Assembly (NCBI GenBank): GCA_026419835.1
Contig: JAOAKQ010000002.1
Coordinates: forward strand, 206,015-270,014
Reading direction: 5' to 3'
Source: Sulfolobales archaeon
GTDB taxonomy: Archaea; Thermoproteota; Thermoprotei_A; Sulfolobales; NBVN01
DNA length: 64,000 nt
Below are positions 18,289 through 27,394 of the stretch, piece by piece. A program made the translations under genes and the position numbers. Under the pieces are notes generated by a model that was given only the letters and a program-made list of their open reading frames with translations, ran no database searches and was not told the origin of the DNA. How positions within the stretch are numbered: the first letter of the stretch is position 1; every line of letters starts with the position of its first letter.

Positions 18289-18729
18289 TTGGTGCCGAGG
18301 ATGGCGTCGGATGTGTCTAGGCTAGTAGCTCAGTTAAATGCTTTAAGCGAGTGGATTGAGATGCAGAAAACTACTATGGAGACGTTTAAAGATATAAACA
18401 GTGGTATAGGCGAGGCGGATAGACTGACACTAGTCTTACTAATAAGAAAAGCGTTCGACCACGTTATGAAGACCGTGAGAGAGTTTGATAAGTGGCTCGA
18501 GAACCCGCTAGTACTCAGCTATATAGACAAGGAAATGCTTCAAGAAGTCTGGAACTCCGTCTATAAGGTGCTCATAGAGCTCTTAGAGCTCGACATAAAG
18601 CACACTACGCTAGTTAGAGATAACGCTATAAAGATGCTGAAGTCCGGGAAGATACCTCCGGTTATAATGGAATTCAAGAGAGCGAGGTCCGAAGAGGAGG
18701 AATCGAGAGAAGCTGTAAGGAGGCTTTAG
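18289..18729 (+). CDS. DUF2153-like conserved archaeal protein
   Basis: 146 aa helical protein; family assignment from memory. Confidence 0.5.
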   Translation: MVPRMASDVSRLVAQLNALSEWIEMQKTTMETFKDINSGIGEADRLTLVLLIRKAFDHVMKTVREFDKWLENPLVLSYIDKEMLQEVWNSVYKVLIELLELDIKHTTLVRDNAIKMLKSGKIPPVIMEFKRARSEEEESREAVRRL

Positions 18730-18740
18730 GGTGTTTTCTA

Positions 18741-19577
18741 ATAGTACGATCCAACGTCGTAGCGTTCTACCCCGGCAGTAGATTTGTAAGTGTATCTATT
18801 ACCGGTTTGTGGTGCGGTCTTAACTGCTCTTTCTGTGGAGGCAGGTACCTCAGCTCAATGGTGTTGAGCAACTCTCCGCGAGAACTGGGGGATGTCTTAC
18901 TTTACTACTACGAGAGGGGGGCTAGAGGTTTTCTAGTTAGTGGTGGCTTTAGTAGAGAAGGCTATCTACCGATATCTAGAGAACACGTGGGTGTACTAAG
19001 AGAGTTTAGGAGAGGAAGATATGTATACCTATCTATTCATCTAGGGCTAGCACCCAGGGAGCTGGTTGACGAGGTACTGGAAGTATTCGATCTGGTGGAC
19101 TACGAGGTCCCTCCGAGCCCGGAGTTCGTAAGGTACGGCAGAGGCTTGAGTAGGTCCGTAGATGAATACCTCGAGCTACTGGACTACGTAACTAGAGAGT
19201 ACGGTGAGGATAGAATAGCTCCGCACGTAGTTCTCGGTAGTCCACTAGCTACACTGAGTCAAGAACTCGAGATACTAGAGAAAGTCGGCTCTATCAATAG
19301 GAGATTGGTCGTGGCACTTCTACACGCTAATGCGGAGGACTTAGAAACCTCGAGAGTTCTCGCTAACTTCCAGATTTCTAGGAGATTATTTAATGAGGTT
19401 TCCCTTGGGTGTATGAGACCTAGAAAGAGTGCTGAAGTAGTTGGCAAACTCGTGGAGTACGGCTGTATCAGTAGAATAGTGAATCCTAGCAGAAGACTCG
19501 CCGAAGCCTACGGTATGCGCGTAGTAAGCTCATGCTGTAGCATATCAAAACGTGCGTTTGAGTTGTTCGAGAAGTAG
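18741..19577 (+). CDS. Radical SAM protein, biotin-synthase-like (COG1856-like); probable ATA start
   Basis: CX3CX2C motif in ITGLWCGLNCSFCGGRYLSSM. The N-terminal FYPGSRFVSVSITG is in frame upstream of the track's TTG (18807) with no ATG/GTG/TTG available; ATA at 18741 lies 7 nt after AGGGTG. Confidence 0.75.
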   Translation: MVRSNVVAFYPGSRFVSVSITGLWCGLNCSFCGGRYLSSMVLSNSPRELGDVLLYYYERGARGFLVSGGFSREGYLPISREHVGVLREFRRGRYVYLSIHLGLAPRELVDEVLEVFDLVDYEVPPSPEFVRYGRGLSRSVDEYLELLDYVTREYGEDRIAPHVVLGSPLATLSQELEILEKVGSINRRLVVALLHANAEDLETSRVLANFQISRRLFNEVSLGCMRPRKSAEVVGKLVEYGCISRIVNPSRRLAEAYGMRVVSSCCSISKRAFELFEK

Positions 19578-19772
19578 CGCTGAGACTTCAAGACGCTGGG
19601 TCCAGCCTCTATTACAGAAAAATGCTGTTGATATACTGCGAGCACCTGAGTACTCCATCCCGGGGCTTCGCGCAGAAATCTGTGAAGTACCGTACCGATC
19701 GCTGGCGTTCTTAGCTACGTAATGTGGAGACGTGTTTATTAATCATTAGAGTACTGAGCCTTGGTGTCGTAG

Positions 19773-20510
19773 ATGAGCGTATCTTTTGGTTCCGCTAGAC
19801 TGCTGAGGTACGTGATTGCCTCTGCCGCTAAGTTTAGTGAGAGTGCTGTAGTGAACGTATCGAAAGACGAATTCGTTCTTAAAGCTATAGACCCCTCCAC
19901 GGTAGCTCTCCTAGTTCTTAGAGTACCGAAGGAATACGCTCTAGCGTACAAAGTCACCAGTAATGAGCAGCTAGTTGTTAATCTAGAAGAGCTCGGCAGG
20001 GTTATTAGGAGTGCTGAAAGAGATGACATGGTTACGCTTGAGTGGACGCAGTCTTCACTAGTGATTTCATTCGAGAGGAGAGGTTTTAAGAGAGTATTCA
20101 CGCTTCCCTTAGCTTCCTCTACGAGTGAGGTATTCGATATAGAGCTGGAGTACCCCAATACGTACGTAATATCTCCTACACACTTCTACGAGGCGCTAGA
20201 GAGTCTTGAGGGTGTTGGTGACGTACTTAGAGTTGAAGGTTTCGAGGAGGGGGTTAGACTTAAAGCTGAGAGCGAGCTAGGTGAAGCGGAGGTTGTTTTA
20301 AGCAAGGAGAGAGGGGAGGTCGAGGACCTTGAAGTGAAAGCACCCGAGTTTAGTGTCAGCTATACGATGAGGTTTATTACGTACTTTAAACCTATCGTTA
20401 GAGTGTCTGAGAAGCTAGTAATAAAGGTAGGTAGCGGTCTTCCTCTGTATCTCGAATCTCAGTCTCAGGGTGTGCGCATAGAGTACTACGTAGCTCCAAG
20501 GGCTGATTAG
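19773..20510 (+). CDS. pcn: DNA polymerase sliding clamp (PCNA)
   Basis: FKLKAIDPSTVALL-type region, KISFERRGFKRVFTLPL, ends RIEYYVAPRAD; followed by primase. Confidence 0.88.
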   Translation: MSVSFGSARLLRYVIASAAKFSESAVVNVSKDEFVLKAIDPSTVALLVLRVPKEYALAYKVTSNEQLVVNLEELGRVIRSAERDDMVTLEWTQSSLVISFERRGFKRVFTLPLASSTSEVFDIELEYPNTYVISPTHFYEALESLEGVGDVLRVEGFEEGVRLKAESELGEAEVVLSKERGEVEDLEVKAPEFSVSYTMRFITYFKPIVRVSEKLVIKVGSGLPLYLESQSQGVRIEYYVAPRAD

Positions 20511-21548
20511 TTGGTTCTAGGCAGAGAGGAGCTTAAGTTCGCTCGCGATCTTTTCAGTCACTACTATAGAGTCGCGCACCTCAGGTTGCCGAGCGACTTA
20601 GTTTCTCGAGAGTTCGCATTTCAAACGCTGGAATCGGATATCTACGTAAGGCATGTAAGCTTTGCATCTGAAAGTGAGGTTAGAGCCTACCTAGTCATCA
20701 ACACACCTAAGCAGTCGTACTACTCAACCGCTAGATACCTGGCTCCCTCCGCACCCAGCTATTCTGAAGCCGTGTGGCAGGGCTCTGAGATAATGTTCGA
20801 TATAGATGCCGATAAGCTGCCGGGATGCCAGACACTTACTCTAGAGAAGGGAGTGGAGGTGGTATCTGAGAAATGTATTGATGTAGCTAAGGAAGCACTT
20901 AAAAGACTACTACACGTTCTAGAAGAGCACATGGGTTTTAGTGATGAAGAGTTGATGGTGTACTTCTCAGGAAACAGAGGTTTTCACGTAGTAGTTGCAG
21001 TAGAAGACCCGGAGTGGCTAAAGCTAGAGTCTAGACACCGTCTAGAGCTAGTTGACTACCTCTCCGGGAGGGGTCTAGACTTAAAGAAGGTCTTGGTGAA
21101 GACTCCCAGAGGGAAGTTCGTAGCCTACCCTCCGAAACCTCAGGATGGTGGTTGGAGGTCTCTCATAGCTCGATACTCAGGTAGTGGAACTAGCGATGAA
21201 GCCGTAGGAAGCATAGCCGTACCGGTGGACCCTCTAGTTACACAGGATATATCGAGACTTATCAGAATTCCCAACTCAATAAACGGAAGGACTGGGCTGG
21301 TGGCTAGGCTAGTGAAAATAGATGAGGTAGACGACTTCAAATTCGATGAGTCCCTATCTCCATTCAGTGGCTACGCGGTTATAAGACCCACTATCAGCTT
21401 CAGCGGGTCCTTGATCGGTAGGGAGGTTAAAGTAAGTCGGAGAGTGGTGGTTAAGGTAGATATCGATATAGCTCTGTACCTAGTCTTAAACAAGGTTGCT
21501 AACATAGTTAGGTACGAGCTAGAGCGCGTAAAAACGTTCGAACTCTGA
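20511..21548 (+). CDS. priS: DNA primase small (catalytic) subunit
   Basis: EIMFDIDADKLPGC; VYFSGNRGFHVVV; RLIRIPNSINGRTGLVA. Confidence 0.93.
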   Translation: MVLGREELKFARDLFSHYYRVAHLRLPSDLVSREFAFQTLESDIYVRHVSFASESEVRAYLVINTPKQSYYSTARYLAPSAPSYSEAVWQGSEIMFDIDADKLPGCQTLTLEKGVEVVSEKCIDVAKEALKRLLHVLEEHMGFSDEELMVYFSGNRGFHVVVAVEDPEWLKLESRHRLELVDYLSGRGLDLKKVLVKTPRGKFVAYPPKPQDGGWRSLIARYSGSGTSDEAVGSIAVPVDPLVTQDISRLIRIPNSINGRTGLVARLVKIDEVDDFKFDESLSPFSGYAVIRPTISFSGSLIGREVKVSRRVVVKVDIDIALYLVLNKVANIVRYELERVKTFEL

Positions 21549-21617
21549 ACGTATTTGAATGCACTACAGTGCGGTGCTTGCGAATATTTTTAAGCCAACG
21601 CAGAAAGGTTTTGCGGG

Positions 21618-22592
21618 ATGTTCATGGTTGAGAGAGATAGGAATCTAGTGCTAGTAGCTCTTGGAGGCAACGCTTTTCAAAGTAGGGAAGACAGGGGGAC
21701 TTCGGAGGATTACTGGAGAAACGCGTACGTAGCTGCGAAAACTATAGTTAAGGTAATCAAGGACGGGTACAGAGTAGCCGTTACTCACGGTAACGGACCT
21801 CAAGTAGGTATCATAAGTGAGTGGATGGAGAACTTGAAGAACAGAATTCCTCCTCAAACTCTCGATATTGCTGGTGCTATGACTCAGGGATGGCTCGGCT
21901 ATCTACTAGCTCAAGCTATACAGAACACCCTCATCGAGGAAAACCTTGCCGGTAGAGTTCGGGGGGTTGTTGCGGTAGTAAATAGAGTTGCCGTTAGAGA
22001 GGACGACCCCGCCTGGCTAAATCCAACTAAGTTTATCGGTAGCTGGTATACGGATGCTGGTGAAGTTGAGAGACTATCGAGAGAGAAGGGGTGGGTATTT
22101 AAGAAGGACCCCAGGGGTGGGTGGAGAAGGGTAGTGCCATCACCGAACCCGTACAAGAACGTAGAGGCAGAGGTAGTTAAAACACTTCTAAGAGAGGGTT
22201 GGGTAGTGGTAGCTTCTGGAGGTGGTGGAATACCCGTTGTAGAAAAACACGGTGGAAAACTGGTCGGCGCTGAAGCGGTAATCGATAAGGACCTAGCCAG
22301 CGAGGTGCTGGCTACGGAGTTAGGTGCTGGCTACTTCGTTATACTAACGGATGTCGATGGAGTGTACGTAAACTTCGGTAGGGAGGATAGGCGCAAGCTC
22401 AATACGGTAACAGCTAGTGAACTTGAAGAATACTACGAGCAGGGACACTTCCCGCCGGGGTCTATGGGACCTAAGGTCCTCGCCGGCATCAGGTTTGTGA
22501 AGAATGGAGGATTGAGAGCGGCTATCGGACATCTCTACGAGGGGTACGAGGTTATTAAGGGTACTAAGGGCACTCAGATAGTTCCTGACTAA
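21618..22592 (+). CDS. arcC: Carbamate kinase
   Basis: LVALGGNAFQ; THGNGPQVG; VVASGGGGIPVVE; VIDKDLASEVLATELGAGYFVILTDVDGVYVNFG. Confidence 0.93.
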   Translation: MFMVERDRNLVLVALGGNAFQSREDRGTSEDYWRNAYVAAKTIVKVIKDGYRVAVTHGNGPQVGIISEWMENLKNRIPPQTLDIAGAMTQGWLGYLLAQAIQNTLIEENLAGRVRGVVAVVNRVAVREDDPAWLNPTKFIGSWYTDAGEVERLSREKGWVFKKDPRGGWRRVVPSPNPYKNVEAEVVKTLLREGWVVVASGGGGIPVVEKHGGKLVGAEAVIDKDLASEVLATELGAGYFVILTDVDGVYVNFGREDRRKLNTVTASELEEYYEQGHFPPGSMGPKVLAGIRFVKNGGLRAAIGHLYEGYEVIKGTKGTQIVPD

Positions 22593-22736
22593 CAGCACGG
22601 TGGTATAGAGAATCCAGCGGAGATCCGCGTTCAATTTAAGATACTGCTGAGGTTTTTAGAACTTCAAGATAGCTCAGCCTTTCTTCTAAAGGTGGCGCTG
22701 ATAGGCTTAAAAATTTAGGTGCGTCTAAATCTCGGT

Positions 22737-22958
22737 ATGGTACCACTAAGCGAGGTGTCTTCGGGAACGCAAGTCAGAGTCGTAAAGATAGAAGCTAGTA
22801 ACTCCCTGAAGTCTAGACTGGAGCAGCTCGGTTTATTCCCAGGTTCTCTAGCTGAAGTGCTCGCTAATAGTAACGGACACGTACTAGTTAGAGTCTACGG
22901 GTCTATAGTATCTCTAAGTAGGGGGGTAGCCTCGAATATACTAGTTGAAGAACTCTAG
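22737..22958 (+). CDS. feoA: FeoA-domain protein (orphan; no feoB adjacent)
   Basis: MVPLSEVSSGTQVRVVKIEASNSLKSRLEQLGLFPGSLAEVL...; ATG 22737 preferred over track GTG 22719. Confidence 0.82.
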   Translation: MVPLSEVSSGTQVRVVKIEASNSLKSRLEQLGLFPGSLAEVLANSNGHVLVRVYGSIVSLSRGVASNILVEEL

Positions 22959-23021
22959 TTTAAGAAGAGAACGGTAGAATTCGAGCACCTCGCGCGTCCT
23001 CTATTTTTCTACACTAACTCT

Positions 23022-23062
23022 GGCATCTACCGCAACCTGCGGAAGCGGTTGCGGTAGATGCC
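23022..23062. repeat. Long near-perfect hairpin/palindrome GGCATCTACCGCAACC-T-GC-GGAA-GC-GGTTGCGGTAGATGCC
   Basis: 16-bp perfect stem plus 2 further bp across one bulged T, closing on a GGAA (GNRA) tetraloop; read directly. Confidence 0.9.
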
Positions 23063-23107
23063 TCACACATAAATTCACCAACGCGCAGAAGCATTGGGAG
23101 TGGCGCT

Positions 23108-24700
23108 GTGAGATTCAGAGGAATAGTGAAGATCGAGTTGAGCAGGAGCTTGGGTCAAGACGACTTGAAAGTGTTGGAAGAAGCTATTGGAGAGGTATCT
23201 CAATCTCTAGTTAAAGGTTTTAGAGATCCTGAGGACGGTGGTAGAATACTGAATTGGCGAAGTGAAGATAAATTTCTCGTAATAGAAATCGAGAGTCGTA
23301 GATTGAGAATAGATGAAGCCGCTATGAGAGTGAAGAACTCTCTTGAAGAATCTCTAGGAAGTAGAAGAAGAATCGGAATTCGCGATATCGAACTAGAGAA
23401 AGCTCTAGTAGAGATAGACGGTGAGATAAGAATCAGCACAAAGCTTCCGTTCGTTAAGAGCATCGATGCTTCGAGTGAGCGTACAACTATACATCTCGAT
23501 ACTCTAGGAGAGAAGGACCTTAAGAAGCCGATCCTCCTTAGATTGCTCAGGTTGCTGAGTGAGAAGGAACTTAAAGCAAGATGGGGTGGTAAGACCGAGC
23601 ACTGGCAGCTTATTAAGGAGTCTAGGATCAAGTTCGCCACACCTCTCACTAAGGAAGACCCGAACAAGGTCTTAGAAGAAGCTGGATTAGTGAAGAGGTT
23701 TTCTATAGGCCAGTGGCTCTACACACCTCTAGCTACGTACCTAATGAACATGGTTAGAGAGGTTTTTATTAAGGAAGTCGTCGTTCCACTGGGCTTTACT
23801 GAAGCTATATTTCCCAAGATATACCCACTGGAGGTAGGTCTTAAGACAGGGCATCTGAGAGGAACTATAAACTCCATGGTCTTCGCCTCACTACCCAAGA
23901 CTTACAATATAGAGGAATTCGAAGAGCTTACGGACTACATGTACGTTGTGAATGAAGCACCGCCAGAGGAGGTAGCTAAGTACCTCAGATACCCGGACTA
24001 CTTCCTGTGCTACGCTCAGTGCGAACCATTCTACTGGTTCTTTGGTGGTGAGCTAGTTGACGATAGTTCGATACCGGTTAAGTGGTTCGACCGCAGCGGG
24101 CCGTCCTTTAGGTGGGAGTCTGGGGGCATATACGGTCTCGAGAGAGTGATAGAGTTCCACAGGGTCGAGGTAGTGTGGCTCGGAAAACCGGAGCAGGTAG
24201 TTCAAATTAGGAACGAGCTTCTGAAAGCGTACGAAAAGTTCATGGACGAGGTCCTAGACCTAGAGTGGAGAGAAGCTTGGGTTACGCCGTGGTACTACGA
24301 GCAGAGCGGTGCCGTTGAGAAAGTTGAGGAATTCGATATTGATAGACCTGGAACTATAGACTTCGAGCTCTGGCTGCCCTACAGAGGGTCTAGAGAAGAC
24401 CGCAAGTCGTGGCTGGAAGTCGGCAACATCTCCATACACGGAACTAAGTTCACGGAACCGTTTAGAATTAGGCACAACAAGGGCGTGACCCTATGGACCG
24501 GGTGCTCCGGTTTTGGTTCTCAGAGGTGGCTTGTGGCGTTTCTAGCTCAGAGAGGGTTCGATCCGGAGAAGTGGCCACCGGTCTTAAGAGAGTACCTCAG
24601 CAGAAACCCACCCCCAGAACCCGTAGCTATGGTGACATACCCCAAGACGCGTACTGGTAGAGACGAGTTGGATAGATTGATTAAGTTTCTAAGGAAGTAA
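23108..24700 (+). CDS. serS: Seryl-tRNA synthetase, type 2 (methanogen-type class II SerRS)
   Basis: YAQCEPFYWFF; WESGGIYGLERVIEFHRVEVVWLGKPEQV; LWTGCSGFGSQRWLVAFLAQRGFDPEKWP, consistent with the Cys/Glu/Cys zinc-site regions of type 2 SerRS. Confidence 0.8.
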   Translation: MRFRGIVKIELSRSLGQDDLKVLEEAIGEVSQSLVKGFRDPEDGGRILNWRSEDKFLVIEIESRRLRIDEAAMRVKNSLEESLGSRRRIGIRDIELEKALVEIDGEIRISTKLPFVKSIDASSERTTIHLDTLGEKDLKKPILLRLLRLLSEKELKARWGGKTEHWQLIKESRIKFATPLTKEDPNKVLEEAGLVKRFSIGQWLYTPLATYLMNMVREVFIKEVVVPLGFTEAIFPKIYPLEVGLKTGHLRGTINSMVFASLPKTYNIEEFEELTDYMYVVNEAPPEEVAKYLRYPDYFLCYAQCEPFYWFFGGELVDDSSIPVKWFDRSGPSFRWESGGIYGLERVIEFHRVEVVWLGKPEQVVQIRNELLKAYEKFMDEVLDLEWREAWVTPWYYEQSGAVEKVEEFDIDRPGTIDFELWLPYRGSREDRKSWLEVGNISIHGTKFTEPFRIRHNKGVTLWTGCSGFGSQRWLVAFLAQRGFDPEKWPPVLREYLSRNPPPEPVAMVTYPKTRTGRDELDRLIKFLRK

Positions 24701-24708
24701 GCTTAAGC

Positions 24709-25398
24709 TCAGTCGAACTCTTCTTCTCCAAGTTCCCTCCTGATAGACTCTTGTAGTTCTTTAATCTTCTTCGCCTGCTCTAGCGCCTTACCGATCCACT
24801 CTCTACTAGCTTCTATACCCTTTCTCGCAAAGTAGGATATAGCATCACTTCTACTCTTAAATATTCCGGCATCAACTAGCTGGTCTATTACCTCTAGGTC
24901 TCTATCTCTAACTCTAACAGATACAACTTGAGAAGCCCTACCGGGTACACTCCCAAGACCCTGCTGAAGGGATTCCAGTATCCTACTTATGCCTTCAACG
25001 ACATCCTCTACCGACCGACCTATGCTCGTCGCAACACTCCTAACTATTTTTTCTGGAAATGGTATGTATCGCGCGAACTCCTGAATTCTACGTTCTCCAA
25101 ATCTAGAGGTTTCTCTACTTATCTTAGTGAGAAGTTCTTTCACTTCCTTCTCGAAGTACTCCAAGGAAGCTCTGACTTCAGACTCGGGCACTCCAAGTTC
25201 TTTAACTCTAGACCCCAGCATCTCGAGAGAATCTCTAACTTTCTTAAGTATATTGGTAACTCCTTCAATCCACACTCTGTACGCTCTATAGTACTCCCCT
25301 CTACTCCTCAGTTCCTCAACTCTCCTACTGAGAGCCTCGATATCGCTCTTGAACTTCTCAACTATTTTTTCGAGCTCTTTCCCGAACTCTTCACTCAT
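24709..25398 (-). CDS. Coiled-coil protein with C-terminal ribbon-helix-helix-like segment
   Basis: VVSVRVRDRDLEVIDQLVDAGIFKSRSDAISYFARKGIEA resembles RHH/CopG-type. Confidence 0.65.
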   Translation of the reverse strand: MSEEFGKELEKIVEKFKSDIEALSRRVEELRSRGEYYRAYRVWIEGVTNILKKVRDSLEMLGSRVKELGVPESEVRASLEYFEKEVKELLTKISRETSRFGERRIQEFARYIPFPEKIVRSVATSIGRSVEDVVEGISRILESLQQGLGSVPGRASQVVSVRVRDRDLEVIDQLVDAGIFKSRSDAISYFARKGIEASREWIGKALEQAKKIKELQESIRRELGEEEFD

Positions 25399-25542
25399 AG
25401 CATACTCCGAGTACTACTAGTTTCTGAAAATTTAAGTTACGCGTAGTAGTGTAGTTGCGTATGTTCGTAGTGAGCTTATATGGCTAGCTACGCCTAGCAC
25501 CGTTCGCACCTACTACTTCTAGAATGTGGAGCGTGTCTACGG

Positions 25543-26214
25543 CTACGTAATCTTACCTAAATCTGGGTGAGTGCATTGAGCTCCGTGAATGTAGCTCTCT
25601 ACGTACTTCTTCGCTAATCTAGTGCTCGACACAACTAAGCTAGCGGGTACTCCAGGGGCTCCGTAACTTACGATAATGACGTTTCTAGTGCTCGACGTGA
25701 CTGAAGCTACGTCTGTCGCTCCATGTGGGTATACGTAGACAGCTCTACCTACTCGGTCTTCGAGAACGATAGCTCCTTTGGGAATTCTCAGCTCTCTACC
25801 TTTGAAATCTCTTACTAGCAACTCTCTAGTAAGATGTGTAAGTCTGAGTGGGGGGGCCACCCTATCGAAATCAACTACGCACATAGGTATCCTAGTGAGT
25901 AGTGAAGCTACGTTAACTAAGTCTACAACGGTGTTGTGTGGAGGTATTTTTCCGGTGGATAGAGCTTTTTTAAGTAGTTCCTCGGAGCTTATCTTAATTC
26001 GTGAAGATGACTCGTATCCGATTCCCTCGATGAAGGCTCTATACCTAGATACCACGGGGTCGCTGTAGGCTGAGAGTGCTGCGGTTGATTTCCTCACACT
26101 TGCTGCGGTATTTCTAACTTCGAATAGCACATCCGCTCTCACAGGTCTGATCTCCACATCGTAGCAGATAGAGTACACCACTGAAACACTCGGTAAGCCG
26201 TATACAGACATCAA
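25543..26214 (-). CDS. Stand-alone B3/B4 (PheRS-beta editing-like) domain protein
   Basis: IPPHNTVVDLVNVASLLTRIPMCVVDFDRV...YPHGATDVASVTSSTRNVIIVSYGAPGVP. Confidence 0.75.
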   Translation of the reverse strand: MMSVYGLPSVSVVYSICYDVEIRPVRADVLFEVRNTAASVRKSTAALSAYSDPVVSRYRAFIEGIGYESSSRIKISSEELLKKALSTGKIPPHNTVVDLVNVASLLTRIPMCVVDFDRVAPPLRLTHLTRELLVRDFKGRELRIPKGAIVLEDRVGRAVYVYPHGATDVASVTSSTRNVIIVSYGAPGVPASLVVSSTRLAKKYVESYIHGAQCTHPDLGKIT

Positions 26215-26549
26215 CTAGAGTGTTCTGAGCTAGTCATTAAGTTAGCGTATCTTAGTATCCGCGCTCCACTATCTTCACAGAATTTCCTGAGGTTGCGGCT
26301 CGCTACGTAAATTCTGGCACCGCCTCCACCGGTCTTACTAGAGCACAGACTACTTAAAGGGCAAGAACCACACGAATTCTCGCCTAGCTCTACTGGGACT
26401 ATGTAGCTTGAGCTTAGTAACACACCGATAGCTCTCTCTATGGTGGAGCTGTCAAGCCCCGTTCTATGTTTCAATATCTCCACGTCCACCGCACCGAGTT
26501 CGCATAGCGTTCGAACTACCTTGAGTACCGCGGTATCAGCCACTTCCAA
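26211..26549 (-). CDS. Winged-helix protein with four-cysteine cluster (CGSCPLSSLC...C), possible Fe-S regulator
   Basis: HTH-like LCELGAVDVEILKHRTGLDSSTIERAIGVLLSSSYIV followed by CX2CX5C and a distal Cys; 4-bp overlap with the B3/B4 gene. Confidence 0.6.
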   Translation of the reverse strand: MEVADTAVLKVVRTLCELGAVDVEILKHRTGLDSSTIERAIGVLLSSSYIVPVELGENSCGSCPLSSLCSSKTGGGGARIYVASRNLRKFCEDSGARILRYANLMTSSEHSS

Positions 26550-26619
26550 GCGCTTCCTCCAGTAGTATTGCGGTGCTGAAAATATAGCTAAGTGTGCGAG
26601 CTCTCTAAGCCTATAAGCT

Positions 26620-27363
26620 ATGGTACGTAGAATGTGGGGAATGGAGGGGGACTACGCTATAGTAGTGGAAGATGTCTACAAAGCCTACATAGTTGGTAGC
26701 GTAGTTACTTGGGCCCTATCTGGAGTGAACTTAAAAGTAGGAAGGGGGGACTTCATATCCGTAATGGGGCCCTCCGGGTCTGGCAAGACTACTCTCCTAA
26801 ATCTCATAGGCCTTATCGATAGACCTACCAAGGGAAAGGTATATATAGATGGAGTAGATACCTCGGAACTTGGAGATAGAGAACTCGCAGAGTTTAGAAA
26901 TAGGAAGATAGGCTTCGTATTTCAAGCGTTCAACCTAGTAAACAGACTTACCGTTCTAGAGAACATAGAGCTACCTCTCATAGCTAGAGGACTCAGTAGA
27001 GATGAGAGGAGGAGGAGATCTATTGAAGCACTAGTGAAAGTCGGCGGAGATATGTCGTGGATCTACAAGAAGCCCAACCAGCTCTCGGGAGGTCAGCAGC
27101 AGCGAGTAGCTATCGCTAGAGCTATCGCCGGGTCTCCGTCGATACTGCTAGCTGACGAACCTACGGGAAACCTAGATTCCGCATCGGCTAGGGTAGTTGT
27201 ATCGACTTTCATGGAGTTGAATAAGTTCGGACAAACTGTGGTTCTAATAACTCACAATCCTGAAGTAGCTAACTGCAGTCAGAGAATATACGTTCTAAGA
27301 GATGGACGAATAGCAGGTACTTTAAACCCCGACCCCGGTAAATGCTTAATATACAGCAAGTAA
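26620..27363 (+). CDS. ABC transporter ATP-binding protein (LolD/MacB-like)
   Basis: GPSGSGKTTLLNLIGLIDRPTKG; LSGGQQQRVAIARAIAGSPSILLADEPTGNLD. Confidence 0.93.
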   Translation: MVRRMWGMEGDYAIVVEDVYKAYIVGSVVTWALSGVNLKVGRGDFISVMGPSGSGKTTLLNLIGLIDRPTKGKVYIDGVDTSELGDRELAEFRNRKIGFVFQAFNLVNRLTVLENIELPLIARGLSRDERRRRSIEALVKVGGDMSWIYKKPNQLSGGQQQRVAIARAIAGSPSILLADEPTGNLDSASARVVVSTFMELNKFGQTVVLITHNPEVANCSQRIYVLRDGRIAGTLNPDPGKCLIYSK

Positions 27364-27394
27364 CTGCTAGATAGCCGCTTCAGGGGGTTGAGTC

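Noticed and set aside
23108-24700. Threonyl-tRNA synthetase annotation
   Set aside because: Motif 2/3 regions and zinc-site residues fit type 2 SerRS, not ThrRS; no TGS/editing domain architecture typical of ThrRS.
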